NCBI RefSeq assembly: GCF_000739655.1
Contig: NZ_BATR01000157.1
Span: 1-50,089, forward strand
DNA: 50,089 nt
DNA from: Verrucomicrobium sp. BvORR106
GTDB taxonomy: Bacteria; Verrucomicrobiota; Verrucomicrobiia; Verrucomicrobiales; Verrucomicrobiaceae
Direction: 5' to 3'
How positions within the stretch are numbered: the stretch's first letter is position 1; each line of letters opens with the position of its first letter. Positions 1-10,200 of this stretch are shown here, one piece after another. The position numbers and the translations under genes are program-made. Under the pieces are notes generated by a model. That model saw nothing but the letters and a program-made list of their open reading frames with translations. It did no database searches and was not told where the DNA came from.

Positions 1-72
1 ATCCCGTTCGACTTGCATGTCTTATCCACGCCGCCAGCGTTCGTTCTGAGCCAGAATCAAACTCTCCGAACA
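1..72 (-). rRNA. 16S ribosomal RNA, 5' end only
   Basis: Read on the minus strand, the first bases contain the universal 16S start (the 27F primer region AGAGTTTGATTCTGGCTCAG) followed by the conserved GAACGCTGGCGGCGTG stretch. By alignment to that landmark the mature 5' end lies near position 72, give or take a few bases. The rest of the gene is outside the window. Transcription runs leftward from a promoter at 334-361. Confidence 0.95.
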
Positions 73-146
73 TTTGTCATTCATCTCTGAATGACGGTTC
101 AATGTAAAACATTGAACTAAATTGACTGGTTGTTGTTTTGACAACC
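73..146 (-). other. rRNA leader with three consecutive hairpins before 16S
   Basis: Immediately upstream of the 16S 5' end the leader can fold into three perfect stems. They are 76-83 with 88-95 (8 bp, 4-base loop), 97-105 with 109-117 (9 bp, 3-base loop) and 128-133 with 141-146 (6 bp, 7-base loop). Such leader stems usually take part in pre-rRNA folding and RNase III processing; that role is inferred. I did not find a convincing boxA antitermination sequence on this strand. Confidence 0.6.
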
Positions 147-333
147 ACGCGCTGTTTCTCACACACGCGCAGTACACAACTTAGCTTTTTCTTGGTTCAA
201 ACTAAACTCCAACCCTTGCGGGCCGTTTAGTCTGATTAATGCTGCCAAAGATCGTTTTCTGATTCTCGAAGAGAACCGCAATTGCTTGCGTTGCTCTTTT
301 TGTCTCAGCCGCTCGTTTTCGGTGCGGGAGGAG

Positions 334-361
334 ATAGTACCTCACATCCTCATTTCGTCAA
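334..361 (-). promoter_or_regulatory. Probable sigma-70 promoter of the rRNA operon
   Basis: On the minus strand a TTGACG -35 element (361-356) and a TACTAT -10 element (339-334) are separated by 16 bases. This points transcription toward 16S and predicts a start near 327, giving a leader of about 255 bases. Upstream (lower strand, 365-390) is A-rich, as an UP element would be. Confidence 0.6.
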
Positions 362-990
362 CAACGTGAGGCTCTTTTTTTGAAGATTTTTCGCACTTTC
401 CTTCCCTCTTGCGGAGCTACGCAGGTAGTTATTCGATGCAGCACCCGCCAAGATCTCCAAATTCTGGGCAATTGGTTGAGTTTAAGGAAGATTCAGATCG
501 CTGAGCTCATCCGAAAATAGGGTCAAACGCCCCTTCTTGGCGCCAATTTTGCCTATCGAGACCGGTTGTTTCCCGCAAACGCCGGAGACAACAGCGACGC
601 ACACCATTGAGTGATGCTGAATGGCCACTCCAGAACGGCCATGGATCGCCAGCGCAGCTGTCGATACCAGCCTCTCCCCCATCGTCTCGCTTCCATCCGG
701 TCCGCAAACGCCAGCTCGCTCTCTACTCCCCCGTTTATCCCCTCTATATAGGAGCACCGCCCCCCTCCGGCTCGTCCGCCGGCCATTCTGACGTTGCCAC
801 GGGTGGCGACGCTTCCGCAACACTCGCAACAGCCGCAACACTTCTCCCCCCAAAAATCCAGGGCTCAGGGGACGTCGGTCTGGGGAAAAGTTGGGCTTTT
901 TTCAGATTGGGCCATCCAGATTGAAAAAGTCCCTTCTCACCCTCGTTTTCACCATCTCAGAATAAATATTCCATTCGAAACAAAAGAGGA
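362..990. other. About 630 bases with no credible gene
   Basis: This stretch lies between the rRNA promoter and the promoter of the first protein gene. The short open frames here overlap one another on both strands, show no family signature and lack ribosome-binding sites, so I do not call them. The only structure seen is a triple 9-base direct repeat at 816-842 (CGCAACACT, CGCAACAGC, CGCAACACT). Confidence 0.5.
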
Positions 991-1020
991 TTGACACGTT
1001 TCCGCATCCCTTCTTAGGCT
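991..1020 (+). promoter_or_regulatory. Probable promoter of the 1066 gene
   Basis: A perfect TTGACA -35 box at 991-996 is followed after 18 bases by a weak -10 candidate TAGGCT (1015-1020). A purine-rich GGGGGAA ribosome-binding site sits at about 1054-1060, before the ATG at 1066. The -35 and the Shine-Dalgarno sequence are convincing; the -10 is not strong. Confidence 0.45.
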
Positions 1021-1065
1021 CTTGGAAACGGGCATCCGTTACAAAAAACAATAGGGGGAACAAAA

Positions 1066-1374
1066 ATGCATGTGACCATCCGCCGCTATAGCATCCACCC
1101 GGGATCAACCCAGAGGTTGATCGATCTGATCAACGAGGAGTTCCTTCCCACGATCAGCCAGGCACCAAAATTCATCGCCTACTATGCGGTGGACGAGGGT
1201 GACGGAGACATCAGTGCCGTGAGCATCTTCGAGGACGAGCCAAGCGCTATTGCCTCGAACCATCTTGCGGCCACCTGGGTGATGAAGAATGTGGCCGCGC
1301 TGATCTCCCAGCCTCCCAAGATCATCTCCGGCGAGGTGGTGGCGATGGCGGAGTCCGGAATGGCTATTTCTTAG
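1066..1374 (+). CDS. Small dimeric alpha/beta-barrel-like protein, function unknown
   Basis: This is a 102-residue soluble protein with no signal peptide. It opens with a beta strand (HVTIRRYSIHPG), then a helix (TQRLIDLINEEFLPTI), a strand (FIAYYAVDEG) and a strand containing ISAVSIFED. This order is typical of the small dimeric alpha/beta-barrel (antibiotic-biosynthesis-monooxygenase-like) fold. That family includes heme-degrading and quinone-modifying oxygenases but also many proteins of unknown role, so the fold is inferred and the function is open. The start is supported by a GGGGGAA ribosome-binding site and an upstream TTGACA box. Its last 11 bases overlap the end of the convergent cyclase gene. 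Confidence 0.75.
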   Translation: MHVTIRRYSIHPGSTQRLIDLINEEFLPTISQAPKFIAYYAVDEGDGDISAVSIFEDEPSAIASNHLAATWVMKNVAALISQPPKIISGEVVAMAESGMAIS

Positions 1375-3577
1375 TCATCTCATACACGCCAGTCCAATTC
1401 TCCGGCGGGTTCTTGATCAGGTGTTCGCAGCGCTCCTGATAGACGTGAGTGAGGGTGTCCCCCAACCCCTCGTCTGCGGCCTGGTTAAACCGTCCCAATG
1501 CCTCGGTGAAGCGTCCGTCACGGTACGCTTTCACCCCGTCTTCATACGTCTCTAGTCCGGACGGGCGAGGCATGTCATTCTCGCCCAGAACGGCGAAGAC
1601 CGCGGTCGGAACCTTTTTGCCGACCACCTTCACCAAGTCGGCAGAGCGTAGCAAAAAGTTGCCACTCACTCGAGCGCAAACTGACTCGCTAATGACGAGA
1701 TCCACACCGTACCCCTTGGTCAGACTTTCAAGCCGGGATGCGAGATTGACTCCATCACCGATGACGGTGATGTCCATTTTTTCATTGGGGGAATCGCAGC
1801 CAATATTTCCTGCAACTACTTCGGCCTGGTGAATGCCAATGCCAATGTGAAACGGGGCGATACCGCGAGCCGCCCAGTCTTTGTTGAGCTCGGCAAGATA
1901 CCTTCTCATGTCCAGCCCAGAACGGACAGCGGACAGGGCATTCTCGTCGTCGCCGTCCGACTTGATCAACCCCCAGGTGGCCATCACCGCGTCACCAATA
2001 AACTTGTCCACAATGCCGCGATTTTGCACCACGGCTGCCACCATACGATTGAGGTACTCGTTCAGTTGTGAAACCATGGCCGAGGCTTCCATAGACTCCG
2101 ACATGGAGGTAAATCCCCGAACATCCGAAAATAGCACAGCCACCATTTGCTTCTGCCCCCGAAGGGTGGTGAAGAGACCTGCCCGGTCCCGCATCATTTC
2201 GCGCACCAGTTCAGGAGAAGTGTAGCGCGCGAGGAAACGCGAGAGTTTGCGCGACTCCCTCAATTTGAGATAGTAGTTTCCTGCCAACCCTGTCAGGCCG
2301 CAGAGGTTCAAAGCTAGACCAAAGGGCAGCGGGGACACTTCCCTGCCCAACTCGTCGAATGCCCAGGCGCATCCATAGTACGCCCCTACCGTCGCCAACC
2401 CCAACCCCAGAAGGCTGACCAGAGGTTGCTTCACGACCGCCATCAGCACCCAAGCCACAAACAACCCGACAAGGAGAGAGGCCACAATCCACCACCAGGG
2501 TGCGTCTTGAAGAAAGTCACCCGCCAGCAGGGCTGTGAGCGTGTGCGCATGCAACTTCACCCCTGCTGGATTTCCAAATGGCGTGCGCTGAAAGTCCTGC
2601 AAGTCAGCGGCTACAGCCCCCACCATGACGATCTTGTCCTTGAAGAACTCCCCTTTCCCAAAGTTACCCTCCCACATCGAATCCGGCCAAACGGTGTACA
2701 GAGGCACCTCAGGGTAGGCATCAGCCTTGCAAAATCGGATGGCGACTTCGTGGCCGAGATGAGCCGTACTGCCCGGTTTGACGGCCTCTGCCACCACCAC
2801 AGTGACGTGAGGCAGCGGCTTTTCCTCCGGGTTGCGCGGAGGATATTTCCCCACAATGAGCCCCTCTGCCTCATCTGAGGTCACGTAGGGCAACATCGTG
2901 CGGATGATGTCATCGCGAAACTGGAAGAAGTTGAGGATGCCAACTCTGTGTTTCATCAAACCACCGGGCCCTACCACCTCCTGCACCGGATCCGCCAGCC
3001 GAACCTGACGGCTACCTTGGGACATGTATTCGTCGAACTTGGCCCCCAGTATCAAACGGCCGGAATACTTCTCCACCGCCTCGCGTAGGAGGCGGTCGTC
3101 CTCGGGATCAACCGACGGCACATGGAAGGTAAGATCGAGGAAAACAGTCTTGGCACCCGCTGCAAACAGGCGGTCTGCCAGCATCGCCCAAACCCGGCGG
3201 GGATAGGGATAGTCTTTTTTCATGTGCTGGAGGGCAGGAGAAGCCTCCAGTTCCTCCGGCCACAGAGTGTCCAGGTTGCGGCTTGCATCATCTATCCCCA
3301 AGATGACAATGTCGTCACGAACAGGGGTTTTCCGCCCCTCACGGTGGTACTGATCGAGAACCACCCGGTCCCGGGAGTCCAGAGCCCCCCGCGTGGCCTC
3401 CAAACTGTAGGCAACGGCCAGAATCCCCGCCACTGCGAGCATGAGAGGAAGAATGAGCCACTGCGTCGAAGTTGTTGCTTCGCTAGAAAGGGTGTTCGGG
3501 CGACGTTGTTCGGACACGGAGAGTTTTGAGTGGGGTTGGCAACTGGTGTGGATCCTGCTTTCCGGCGTCCATTCCAT
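1364..3577 (-). CDS. CHASE2-domain adenylate cyclase, membrane bound
   Basis: The 737-residue product should make cAMP in response to a periplasmic signal. Order: a short cytoplasmic N-terminus, a membrane helix at about 40-58, a large extracytoplasmic CHASE2-type sensor (about 60-355), three clustered membrane helices (about 358-438), then a class III cyclase domain (about 475-670) and a short TPR-like tail. Catalytic features are present: metal-binding Asp485 in FSDVRGFT and Asp529 in FIGDAVMATWG. The purine-selecting pair Lys525 and Asp602 (MDITVIGD) favours ATP over GTP. The ATG at 3577 is chosen over an upstream in-frame TTG at 3592. It is divergent from the barrel and FecR genes, an arrangement suggesting a common envelope-signalling role. 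No cAMP receptor is seen nearby. Confidence 0.9.
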   Translation of the reverse strand: MEWTPESRIHTSCQPHSKLSVSEQRRPNTLSSEATTSTQWLILPLMLAVAGILAVAYSLEATRGALDSRDRVVLDQYHREGRKTPVRDDIVILGIDDASRNLDTLWPEELEASPALQHMKKDYPYPRRVWAMLADRLFAAGAKTVFLDLTFHVPSVDPEDDRLLREAVEKYSGRLILGAKFDEYMSQGSRQVRLADPVQEVVGPGGLMKHRVGILNFFQFRDDIIRTMLPYVTSDEAEGLIVGKYPPRNPEEKPLPHVTVVVAEAVKPGSTAHLGHEVAIRFCKADAYPEVPLYTVWPDSMWEGNFGKGEFFKDKIVMVGAVAADLQDFQRTPFGNPAGVKLHAHTLTALLAGDFLQDAPWWWIVASLLVGLFVAWVLMAVVKQPLVSLLGLGLATVGAYYGCAWAFDELGREVSPLPFGLALNLCGLTGLAGNYYLKLRESRKLSRFLARYTSPELVREMMRDRAGLFTTLRGQKQMVAVLFSDVRGFTSMSESMEASAMVSQLNEYLNRMVAAVVQNRGIVDKFIGDAVMATWGLIKSDGDDENALSAVRSGLDMRRYLAELNKDWAARGIAPFHIGIGIHQAEVVAGNIGCDSPNEKMDITVIGDGVNLASRLESLTKGYGVDLVISESVCARVSGNFLLRSADLVKVVGKKVPTAVFAVLGENDMPRPSGLETYEDGVKAYRDGRFTEALGRFNQAADEGLGDTLTHVYQERCEHLIKNPPENWTGVYEMTKK

Positions 3578-3669
3578 ACTGGACAACGCCAAAAAAGCTC
3601 TCTAGGTTTCAACTTGGCACATTTTGCGCATCTTCCGGTCCAATCGCAAATTTTCCTCACCACACGCAC

Positions 3670-4647
3670 ATGATCCCTGCTTTGCCTCGCCACCTTTCAC
3701 TTTTGACCCTAAGTCTCGGTTTCATTTGGGGGACCAGCGCCTCAGCTCAGACGTTTCTCGACCCGGCACGCGCCTCTTCTGCCGTCACCCCAGACCCCGC
3801 CAGCCAATCCCTGATCAAGAGTCAGGCCGCGGCGGCCTCCGCAGGGCTGGAGGAAGAGAACGCGTACGCCCCCGCCTCACCAGGGGACAGCGACCTGGGA
3901 GCACAGCTCATCCTGAAACGTCAGGAAAAGTCGTACCCCTTTCGTGCCTGGCTCGACTCCGGTGGCTACTGGACGGACAACGCCGCCAACGTGAGCGAAG
4001 GCAAAATTGACGACTGGTTCTTTGTTGGAGGCGTGAACCTCAGCTGGCAGCAACAGCTCCACGGCCGCTTCTACGGGGACGTGTATGCAGGGCAGCACAT
4101 CTACCGCTATGATCGCCTCAGTGAGCTGGACTACGAGGACGGAGAGGTCGCCGCAGGTTTCCTCGTCCTGATGCCGGAACTGGCCAACTCGATCCTGCAC
4201 GTCCACTACTACTACCAGCGCATCACCCAGGATATCGGTGATTCCGCCATCTACCAGACTCACAACATCAAGGCTGGCATTCAGAAGACCTTCCTGATTG
4301 ACCGCCTAAACAGCTTCAACGTCAACCTGACAGCCTCTCTGGCGCTCGACACCGAGCCGGACGTCCTGCAGCGCCACGAATACTCCGCCCAGTTCGGGTA
4401 CATCTACAAGATCACTCGCGAGTTGCAGTTGGGGGTCTCCTATCGTCTGGGCTACTACGACTATTTCAACCTCGACGGACGACAGGACTGGTACCACAAC
4501 TGGGGCGTCGGCCTGACCTGGCAGCCCTATGAGTGCCTGGACATCACGGCCAGTTACAACTTCAGCCTCAACGAAAGCAACCGCTCCGCTTTTGACTATG
4601 AATCCCAGCTGGCAGGCCCCTCCCTTGCCCTGAAGTTCAAGTTCTAG
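3670..4647 (+). CDS. Secreted outer-membrane beta-barrel protein
   Basis: The 325-residue protein starts with a signal peptide (MIPALPRHLSLLTLSLGFIW, then SASA-Q cleavage). From about residue 90 it has alternating amphipathic strands rich in Tyr and Trp (for example FYGDVYAGQHIYRYD and LQLGVSYRLGYYDY). It ends in LALKFKF, a terminal aromatic residue typical of outer-membrane barrels. I read it as a porin-like or surface barrel of unknown cargo. The frame stays open upstream to 3526, but the signal peptide fixes the start at 3670. It lies 92 bp out from the cyclase start on the opposite strand and 94 bp before the FecR protein, probably in one operon with it. Confidence 0.8.
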   Translation: MIPALPRHLSLLTLSLGFIWGTSASAQTFLDPARASSAVTPDPASQSLIKSQAAAASAGLEEENAYAPASPGDSDLGAQLILKRQEKSYPFRAWLDSGGYWTDNAANVSEGKIDDWFFVGGVNLSWQQQLHGRFYGDVYAGQHIYRYDRLSELDYEDGEVAAGFLVLMPELANSILHVHYYYQRITQDIGDSAIYQTHNIKAGIQKTFLIDRLNSFNVNLTASLALDTEPDVLQRHEYSAQFGYIYKITRELQLGVSYRLGYYDYFNLDGRQDWYHNWGVGLTWQPYECLDITASYNFSLNESNRSAFDYESQLAGPSLALKFKF

Positions 4648-4741
4648 ACGCAGTTCCTCACCTGCTTTTCCGCCAGTTTTTCCTCTATCCGCCTCGCTCA
4701 CCAGCTTTCCGCCCAGTCCGTTTCCGCCCTCCTCACCTGAC

Positions 4742-6985
4742 ATGAAAACGAAACCCTCCCTCTTGCTCCTGGCGCTCGCCGGGGTCACGCCGCTCCTGCC
4801 GGGCAGCCTCTCTGCGGCAGGCTACACCAAGGCGGAATTCACCCGGCTCTTCAAAGACGTCAAAGTGCTCAAGGAGAACATCGCCCCCAAGGATGCTGCC
4901 GTGGGGGGCGAGATCGACCCTGTGACCTCCGTGGCCACCGGCGAAGGATCCCGGGCGGAACTGAAGTTCCCCGACAACTCGCTGACCCGTCTGGGGGCCA
5001 ACTCCCGCTTCACGCTCCGCGGCGACCAGCGCACGCTGGACCTGAATGAGGGGGTCATGCTCCTGCAGGTGCCTAAGAAAATCGGCGGGGCCAAAGTCCG
5101 TACCGCAGCCGTCACCGCAGCAGTGACTGGCACCACCTGCCTCTTCGAGTACCTGCCGGGCGGGTTCGTCAAGCTGATCGTGATCGAGGGGTCCGTGGAC
5201 CTCATTGACAACTCCAACCCGGGCAACTTCAGGAGCGTCAATGCCGGGCAGATGCTCGTCATGAAGGTGGAGGACATCCAGGCTGGAAACATGAAGAAGG
5301 CCAAGATCGCGTTCCCCGAGCCGGTGGATATCGACCTCAAGCTGCTCCTCTCCACCTCCAATCTGATCAGCGGCAATGACTCCGGCATGCCGAACTTCCT
5401 GCAAGTCGCGCAGGCAGTGGAAGACCAGCAGAAGGAGATCAAGAAGGGCAAACTGGTCGCCACCAACTTCGTACTTCCGGGTCGCGGCACCTTGGTGGGC
5501 CTGACCAATGACACCCGCTTGAACCTGTTCAAGAACGTTCAGGTGCAGGACACCAGCCCTCCGCCCACTCCCAACAACCCGCCGAACAATAACAACAACA
5601 ATCCGCCTCCGACCCAGCCCACCCCTTTCCAGGGCTTCCTGCCGCTGATCTCCGGCACGACGGTGCTGAACAACAACTCTCTCATCCAGACCAACCCTCA
5701 CGTCACGGCGTATAACAGCGGCCCGAATGACACCATCACCTCTGAGGGCAGGATCTACGATGCCACAGTAGAGTCACCCTTTACCTACTTCGGGTTTGGC
5801 CGGACGCTGCCGGTGGATAACGCCAACTTCCAGCCCTACCTGGAGTCCAAGGGCGACGGGAAATGGGCGGCGTTCAAGTTCAGCAGCCTTCTCATCAACG
5901 GCACTCCGTATTTTGAGTTCCCTTCTTCGGATGACGACTACAGCACCTTTGGCTACGGCGGTTATCACGGCTCATCCGGCGTGAGAAATGTCATCCTCGC
6001 CGCGGACGGCGATATTCGCCTGGCCCGGGACAACAGCTACGGACCCGGAAACGACTCCGTCACCTATGAGCACGCTCTGAACCTCTGGTACAGCGGGCTG
6101 AAGAGCCTGGTGCTGTTCTCGAACCAGGGCAGCATCTCTCTGGAGAAGTGGTTCGCCATCTACGGCGGATGGGTGGACATCTCTATGGTGGCTGCGGGCC
6201 CCACCTCTGATGTGAACCTTCTCGGCGAAGTGGCCATCTGGGGCGACCTGTTGCTGAGCGCCGGCCAGGACGTGAAGATCGAGCACGACGTCACCGCCAA
6301 GAACATCAACATCGCCTCTGGACGCGACGTCAACATCAAGGGCAAGACCCAATCTGGCTACGGCTACGGTTACGGTTATGGCCATGGCCACGGCAACAAG
6401 AAGATCACCGCCAAAGAGAATCTGACGATCTCCGCCAAGCGCCACATCAACATCACGAACTCGTCCGAGCTCAAGGTGCTGAGTAACTGGTGGGATCACG
6501 ATGCCCTGCTGCGACTGGAATCCATCGGCGGCGACATCAGCGTGATTCAGTCCACCCTCGAAGCCCGGAACATCGAGATCGAGGCCCTGCAGGGCAACAT
6601 CACGCTCGACCGCTCCTACATCAATGCGGGCGATGTGCTGAAGATCAGTGCTCTGGGCCCGAATGGCGAACTCCGCATCGGCAACTCGTTCCTGAACGGT
6701 GACCAAGTCGTCCGCCTCTTTGCAGAAGGCGCCAACGGCCGGGTGTACTTCGTGGACAACTCCACCATCCAGGGCAAGTACATCAGCATCGCCGGGGCCA
6801 CCGTGGAAATCGCCACCGGCAAGGTGGTGACGCTGAAGCCGGGGTACAACAAGATCCCGAACGTCTACACGGACAATCCGAAGTTCAATGATCCAGGCAA
6901 CGCGTACGGAAAGTTCAAGCGCGGGTACAATACGACGACGCCGGTCACAGTGAAGCCCTTTGCCCAGCGGAACGGTTCACCCTAG
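4742..6985 (+). CDS. Secreted FecR-domain protein with beta-helix-like C-terminus
   Basis: The 747-residue product has a cleavable signal peptide (about 1-26). A FecR-type domain follows at about 40-170: VTSVATGEGSRAELKFPDNS, LTRLGANSRFTL, then VTGTTCLFEY and VIEGSVDLID. An Asn/Pro linker (about 278-300) leads to a long C-terminal part with repeated short strands such as NINIASGRDVNIKGK, LTISAKRHINITNSS and NIEIEALQGNITLD. These resemble filamentous-haemagglutinin or pectate-lyase-like beta-helix rungs. A Gly-Tyr/Gly-His tract sits near residue 540. FecR domains usually sense or bind at the periplasmic face; here there is no membrane anchor or FecI-type sigma partner. A terminator follows at 7055. 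Confidence 0.85.
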   Translation: MKTKPSLLLLALAGVTPLLPGSLSAAGYTKAEFTRLFKDVKVLKENIAPKDAAVGGEIDPVTSVATGEGSRAELKFPDNSLTRLGANSRFTLRGDQRTLDLNEGVMLLQVPKKIGGAKVRTAAVTAAVTGTTCLFEYLPGGFVKLIVIEGSVDLIDNSNPGNFRSVNAGQMLVMKVEDIQAGNMKKAKIAFPEPVDIDLKLLLSTSNLISGNDSGMPNFLQVAQAVEDQQKEIKKGKLVATNFVLPGRGTLVGLTNDTRLNLFKNVQVQDTSPPPTPNNPPNNNNNNPPPTQPTPFQGFLPLISGTTVLNNNSLIQTNPHVTAYNSGPNDTITSEGRIYDATVESPFTYFGFGRTLPVDNANFQPYLESKGDGKWAAFKFSSLLINGTPYFEFPSSDDDYSTFGYGGYHGSSGVRNVILAADGDIRLARDNSYGPGNDSVTYEHALNLWYSGLKSLVLFSNQGSISLEKWFAIYGGWVDISMVAAGPTSDVNLLGEVAIWGDLLLSAGQDVKIEHDVTAKNINIASGRDVNIKGKTQSGYGYGYGYGHGHGNKKITAKENLTISAKRHINITNSSELKVLSNWWDHDALLRLESIGGDISVIQSTLEARNIEIEALQGNITLDRSYINAGDVLKISALGPNGELRIGNSFLNGDQVVRLFAEGANGRVYFVDNSTIQGKYISIAGATVEIATGKVVTLKPGYNKIPNVYTDNPKFNDPGNAYGKFKRGYNTTTPVTVKPFAQRNGSP

Positions 6986-7054
6986 CGTGTAGAGCAGGGC
7001 GAAGCCCCTGCTGGTTTGGAGCCATCGCTCGGAAGACCGAAAACCAAACTTCAG

Positions 7055-7096
7055 AGACCAGGCATTCCCTAGGGAGTGCCTGGTCTTTTCCTTTTG
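7055..7096 (+). terminator. Rho-independent terminator after the FecR gene
   Basis: Ten-base arms AGACCAGGCA (7055-7064) and TGCCTGGTCT (7077-7086) are extended inward by CCC/GGG pairing and followed by TCTTTTCCTTTT. This closes the barrel-FecR transcription unit. A smaller GC hairpin lies just upstream at 6993-7012. Confidence 0.85.
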
Positions 7097-7202
7097 CGGT
7101 AGCGGCGACAGCGTCGCGGTCACTTGCTGGTCGATCCCGTTCTGCGATCTCACCAGCGCGGCGACTACGGCCCGCTTTGAAAGCCACACTCCCCTGCCAC
7201 AC

Positions 7203-10200
7203 TCACCTCACCCAAGGTTTGATCGCCTGTTGCAGCTTCTCGTTGTTTTCCACATTCAGGGAACGACCCACACGCAGCACGGCCTCCTCCCCGGAGGCAG
7301 TCATGATGCGAAGCTGGACCGGGGTTTCCCCAGGATGATCTGTGAGGATCTTGTGAATGGCATCCAGATCCTTGGGACCGTGCTTGAGCACGTCCATGTA
7401 GAGAGCCAGCGGCTTGGGCTTGCCGTTGAGTTTCTCTGGCTTGACCGGCTTCAGAGGCTTCACCTCCTGCACCGTCATACGGATGGTTTCCGAGCGGGAA
7501 TCCTTTTCACAACGCCCCTTCATGCCAATGACCCCGCCGTCCACGAGCAGGTCCTTGAACTTCTCATACCCCTCGCTCCAGGAGATCACTTCGACAGTGC
7601 CCGAGAAGTCTTCCAGGCCGAAGGTGGCGAAGGCGCGGTTGTCCTTCTTGGTGTACTTCACCTCCAGACGTTGGATCACCCCCGCCACGCGCAAGCTGAC
7701 CCGCTCTTCCTTGACCTCCTGCACGTCCGCAATACGCGTGATGTACTTGCTCTCATAGACGTGGCGGTAGTTATCGAGCGGGTGGCCGGAGACGAAGAAG
7801 CCGAGAAGCTCCTTCTCAAACGCCATGAGCTCTTCCTTCGTCCATGGCGTCGTGGTGACCGACTTCGGCAGGGAGTTCTTCGTAGCCCCCATGGTGTCAT
7901 CATCGAAGAGGCTGATCATGCCAGCCTTGCGTTCTTTCTGACGACTGGAGGCATTGGAGAGAACCTCATCCAAAACAAAGCACATGGAGGCGCGATCTTG
8001 CCCCGTCCAGTCAAAGCCCCCCACCTTGATGAGAGGCTCCATGAGGCGCTTGTTGATCATGCGGGAGTCCACCCGGGAGCAGAAATCTTCGAGGCTGGTG
8101 AAGGGCCCGCTCTTGGTGCGCTCTGCGATGGCCGCCGTCATCGCGGCCTCACCCACGTTCTTCACCGCCGCCAGTCCGTAGCGAATGGCATTAGGCTCCT
8201 CGCTGCCCTCAATGCACTCCGGGGCAAACTTGAGCGAGCTCTTGTTCACGTCCGGCGGCAAAATGGTGATGCCCATGCGCTGACACTCCGAGACAAAGCC
8301 TGCCAGCTTGTCCGTGCTGTTGACTTCATAGGAGAGCACGGCCGCCATGAACTCCACCGGGTAGTTCGCCTTCAAGTAGGCCGTCCGGTAGGTCACAATC
8401 CCGTAAGCCGCGGAGTGCGACTTGTTGAAGCCGTATCCTGCGAACTTCTCCAGCAAGTCGAAGATGTCGTTCGCCTTCTTCGCCGGGATCTGGTTGGTCT
8501 CGCCGCAGCCCTTCACGAAGATGGTGCGCTGCTTCTCCATTTCCTCCGGCTTCTTCTTACCCATGGCTCGGCGGAGCAAGTCAGCCGCACCCAGGGAGTA
8601 GCCTGCGAGCAAGTTGGCCGCCTTCTGCACCTGTTCCTGGTAGATGAGAATGCCGTAAGTTTCCTTGGAGACGTCCTCCAGCAGGGGGTGGAGGTATTCC
8701 ACACGCTGCTCCCCTTTCTTACGCTTGATGAAGTCCGGGATCAGGTCCATCGGGCCCGGACGGTATAGCGCCAGCAGAGCGATGATTTCCTCGATCTTGT
8801 CCGGCTCCAGCTGGCGGCAGGTGAGAGCCATACCGCCAGATTCCATCTGGAACACTGCGATCGTCTCGCCCTTCCTCAGCATCTCATAGGTCACCTTGTC
8901 ATCCAGGGGCACCGCATCCAGGTTGAAGTCCGGGAACCTCAGCCTGACGAAGTCCACGGCGTCCTTGATGACCGTGAGCGTCTTCAGCCCCAGGAAGTCC
9001 ATCTTCAACATGCCCACATCTGTGAGCGGGCCCATGGCAAACTGGGCCACAACTTCCCCTTCACTTCCCCGGGTCAGCGGGATGAAGTTGTCCAGCGGCT
9101 GGTCTCCAATAACGATGCCCGCCGCGTGAATGCCGGCGTTACGCGTCATGCCTTCCAGGAAGGTGGCGTACTGCCAGAGCTGCTGCGTGCTGCTTTCGTT
9201 CTCAATCGCCGCCTTGAGCTCGGGGTTCTTCTCGACCGCCGATTCGAGGTCGATGTTGAGCTCGGTCGGAATCATTTTGGAGAGCCGGTCGGCATCCCCG
9301 TAGCTCCAGCCCAGCACGCGGCCCACGTCACGCACCACGCTCTTGGCACCCATGGTGCCGAAGGTGATGATGTGGCTCACGGAACGCTCCCCGTAGTGCT
9401 GCCGCACGTACTCGATGACCTCGGGACGACGGGTCTGGCAGAAGTCGATGTCCACGTCAGGAGGCGACACACGTTCCGGGTTCAGGAAACGTTCGAAGAT
9501 CAATCCGAAGCGGATGGGACAAAGGTCAGTGATGCCCAGTGAGTAAGCTACCAGGGAACCGGCCGCGGAACCACGGCCCGGACCCACGGGGATGCCGTGA
9601 TCCCGTGCCCACTTGATGAAGTCCCACACGATAAGGAAGTAGGACGTGAAGTTCATCTTGTTGATGATCCCCAGTTCGTAGTCCAGACGCTCCCTGAGCA
9701 GGGCATCATTCCCGGCACGCTCCTCCCCATACCGGGAGACCATGCCCGCCTCGCACAGCTGTCGGAAATAGCCATCCCGCGTCATGCCCTCCGGCGGTGG
9801 GAACTGGGGGTACTTCTCAATGCTGGAGGCATCCAGCTTCAGCTTGATATTGCACTTCTCCGCAATCTCCAGAGTGGTGTCGCAGGCCTCCTCGAAGTCC
9901 TCAAAAAGCTCCCGCATCTGCTCCGCCGTCTTGAAGTACACCTCCGGCGAGTAGTGCAGCCGCTTCTCATCGTGCACGTTGGCGGCCGTGCCGATGCAGA
10001 TCATGACGTCATGCGCTTCGTGATCCTCCTTGTTCAGGAAGTGCACGTCATTGGCCGCCACCATCTTCAGACCGAACTCCCGGGAGAACTCACGCAGCTT
10101 CACCATACAGCGCTGCTGCTGGGCCATGCCGTGGTTGTGGAGTTCGAGGTAAAAATTATCCTTCCCGAAGATGTCGATGAACTCCTGGACGGTCTTGCGG

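Noticed and set aside
482-924. Several overlapping frames of 60-123 codons upstream of the rRNA operon
   Set aside because: They overlap in several frames on both strands, lack ribosome-binding sites and resemble no protein family.
4733-5701. 322-codon frame opposite the FecR gene
   Set aside because: Arg/Gly/Val/Asp-rich antisense translation without motifs; the sense strand has a signal peptide and a FecR domain.
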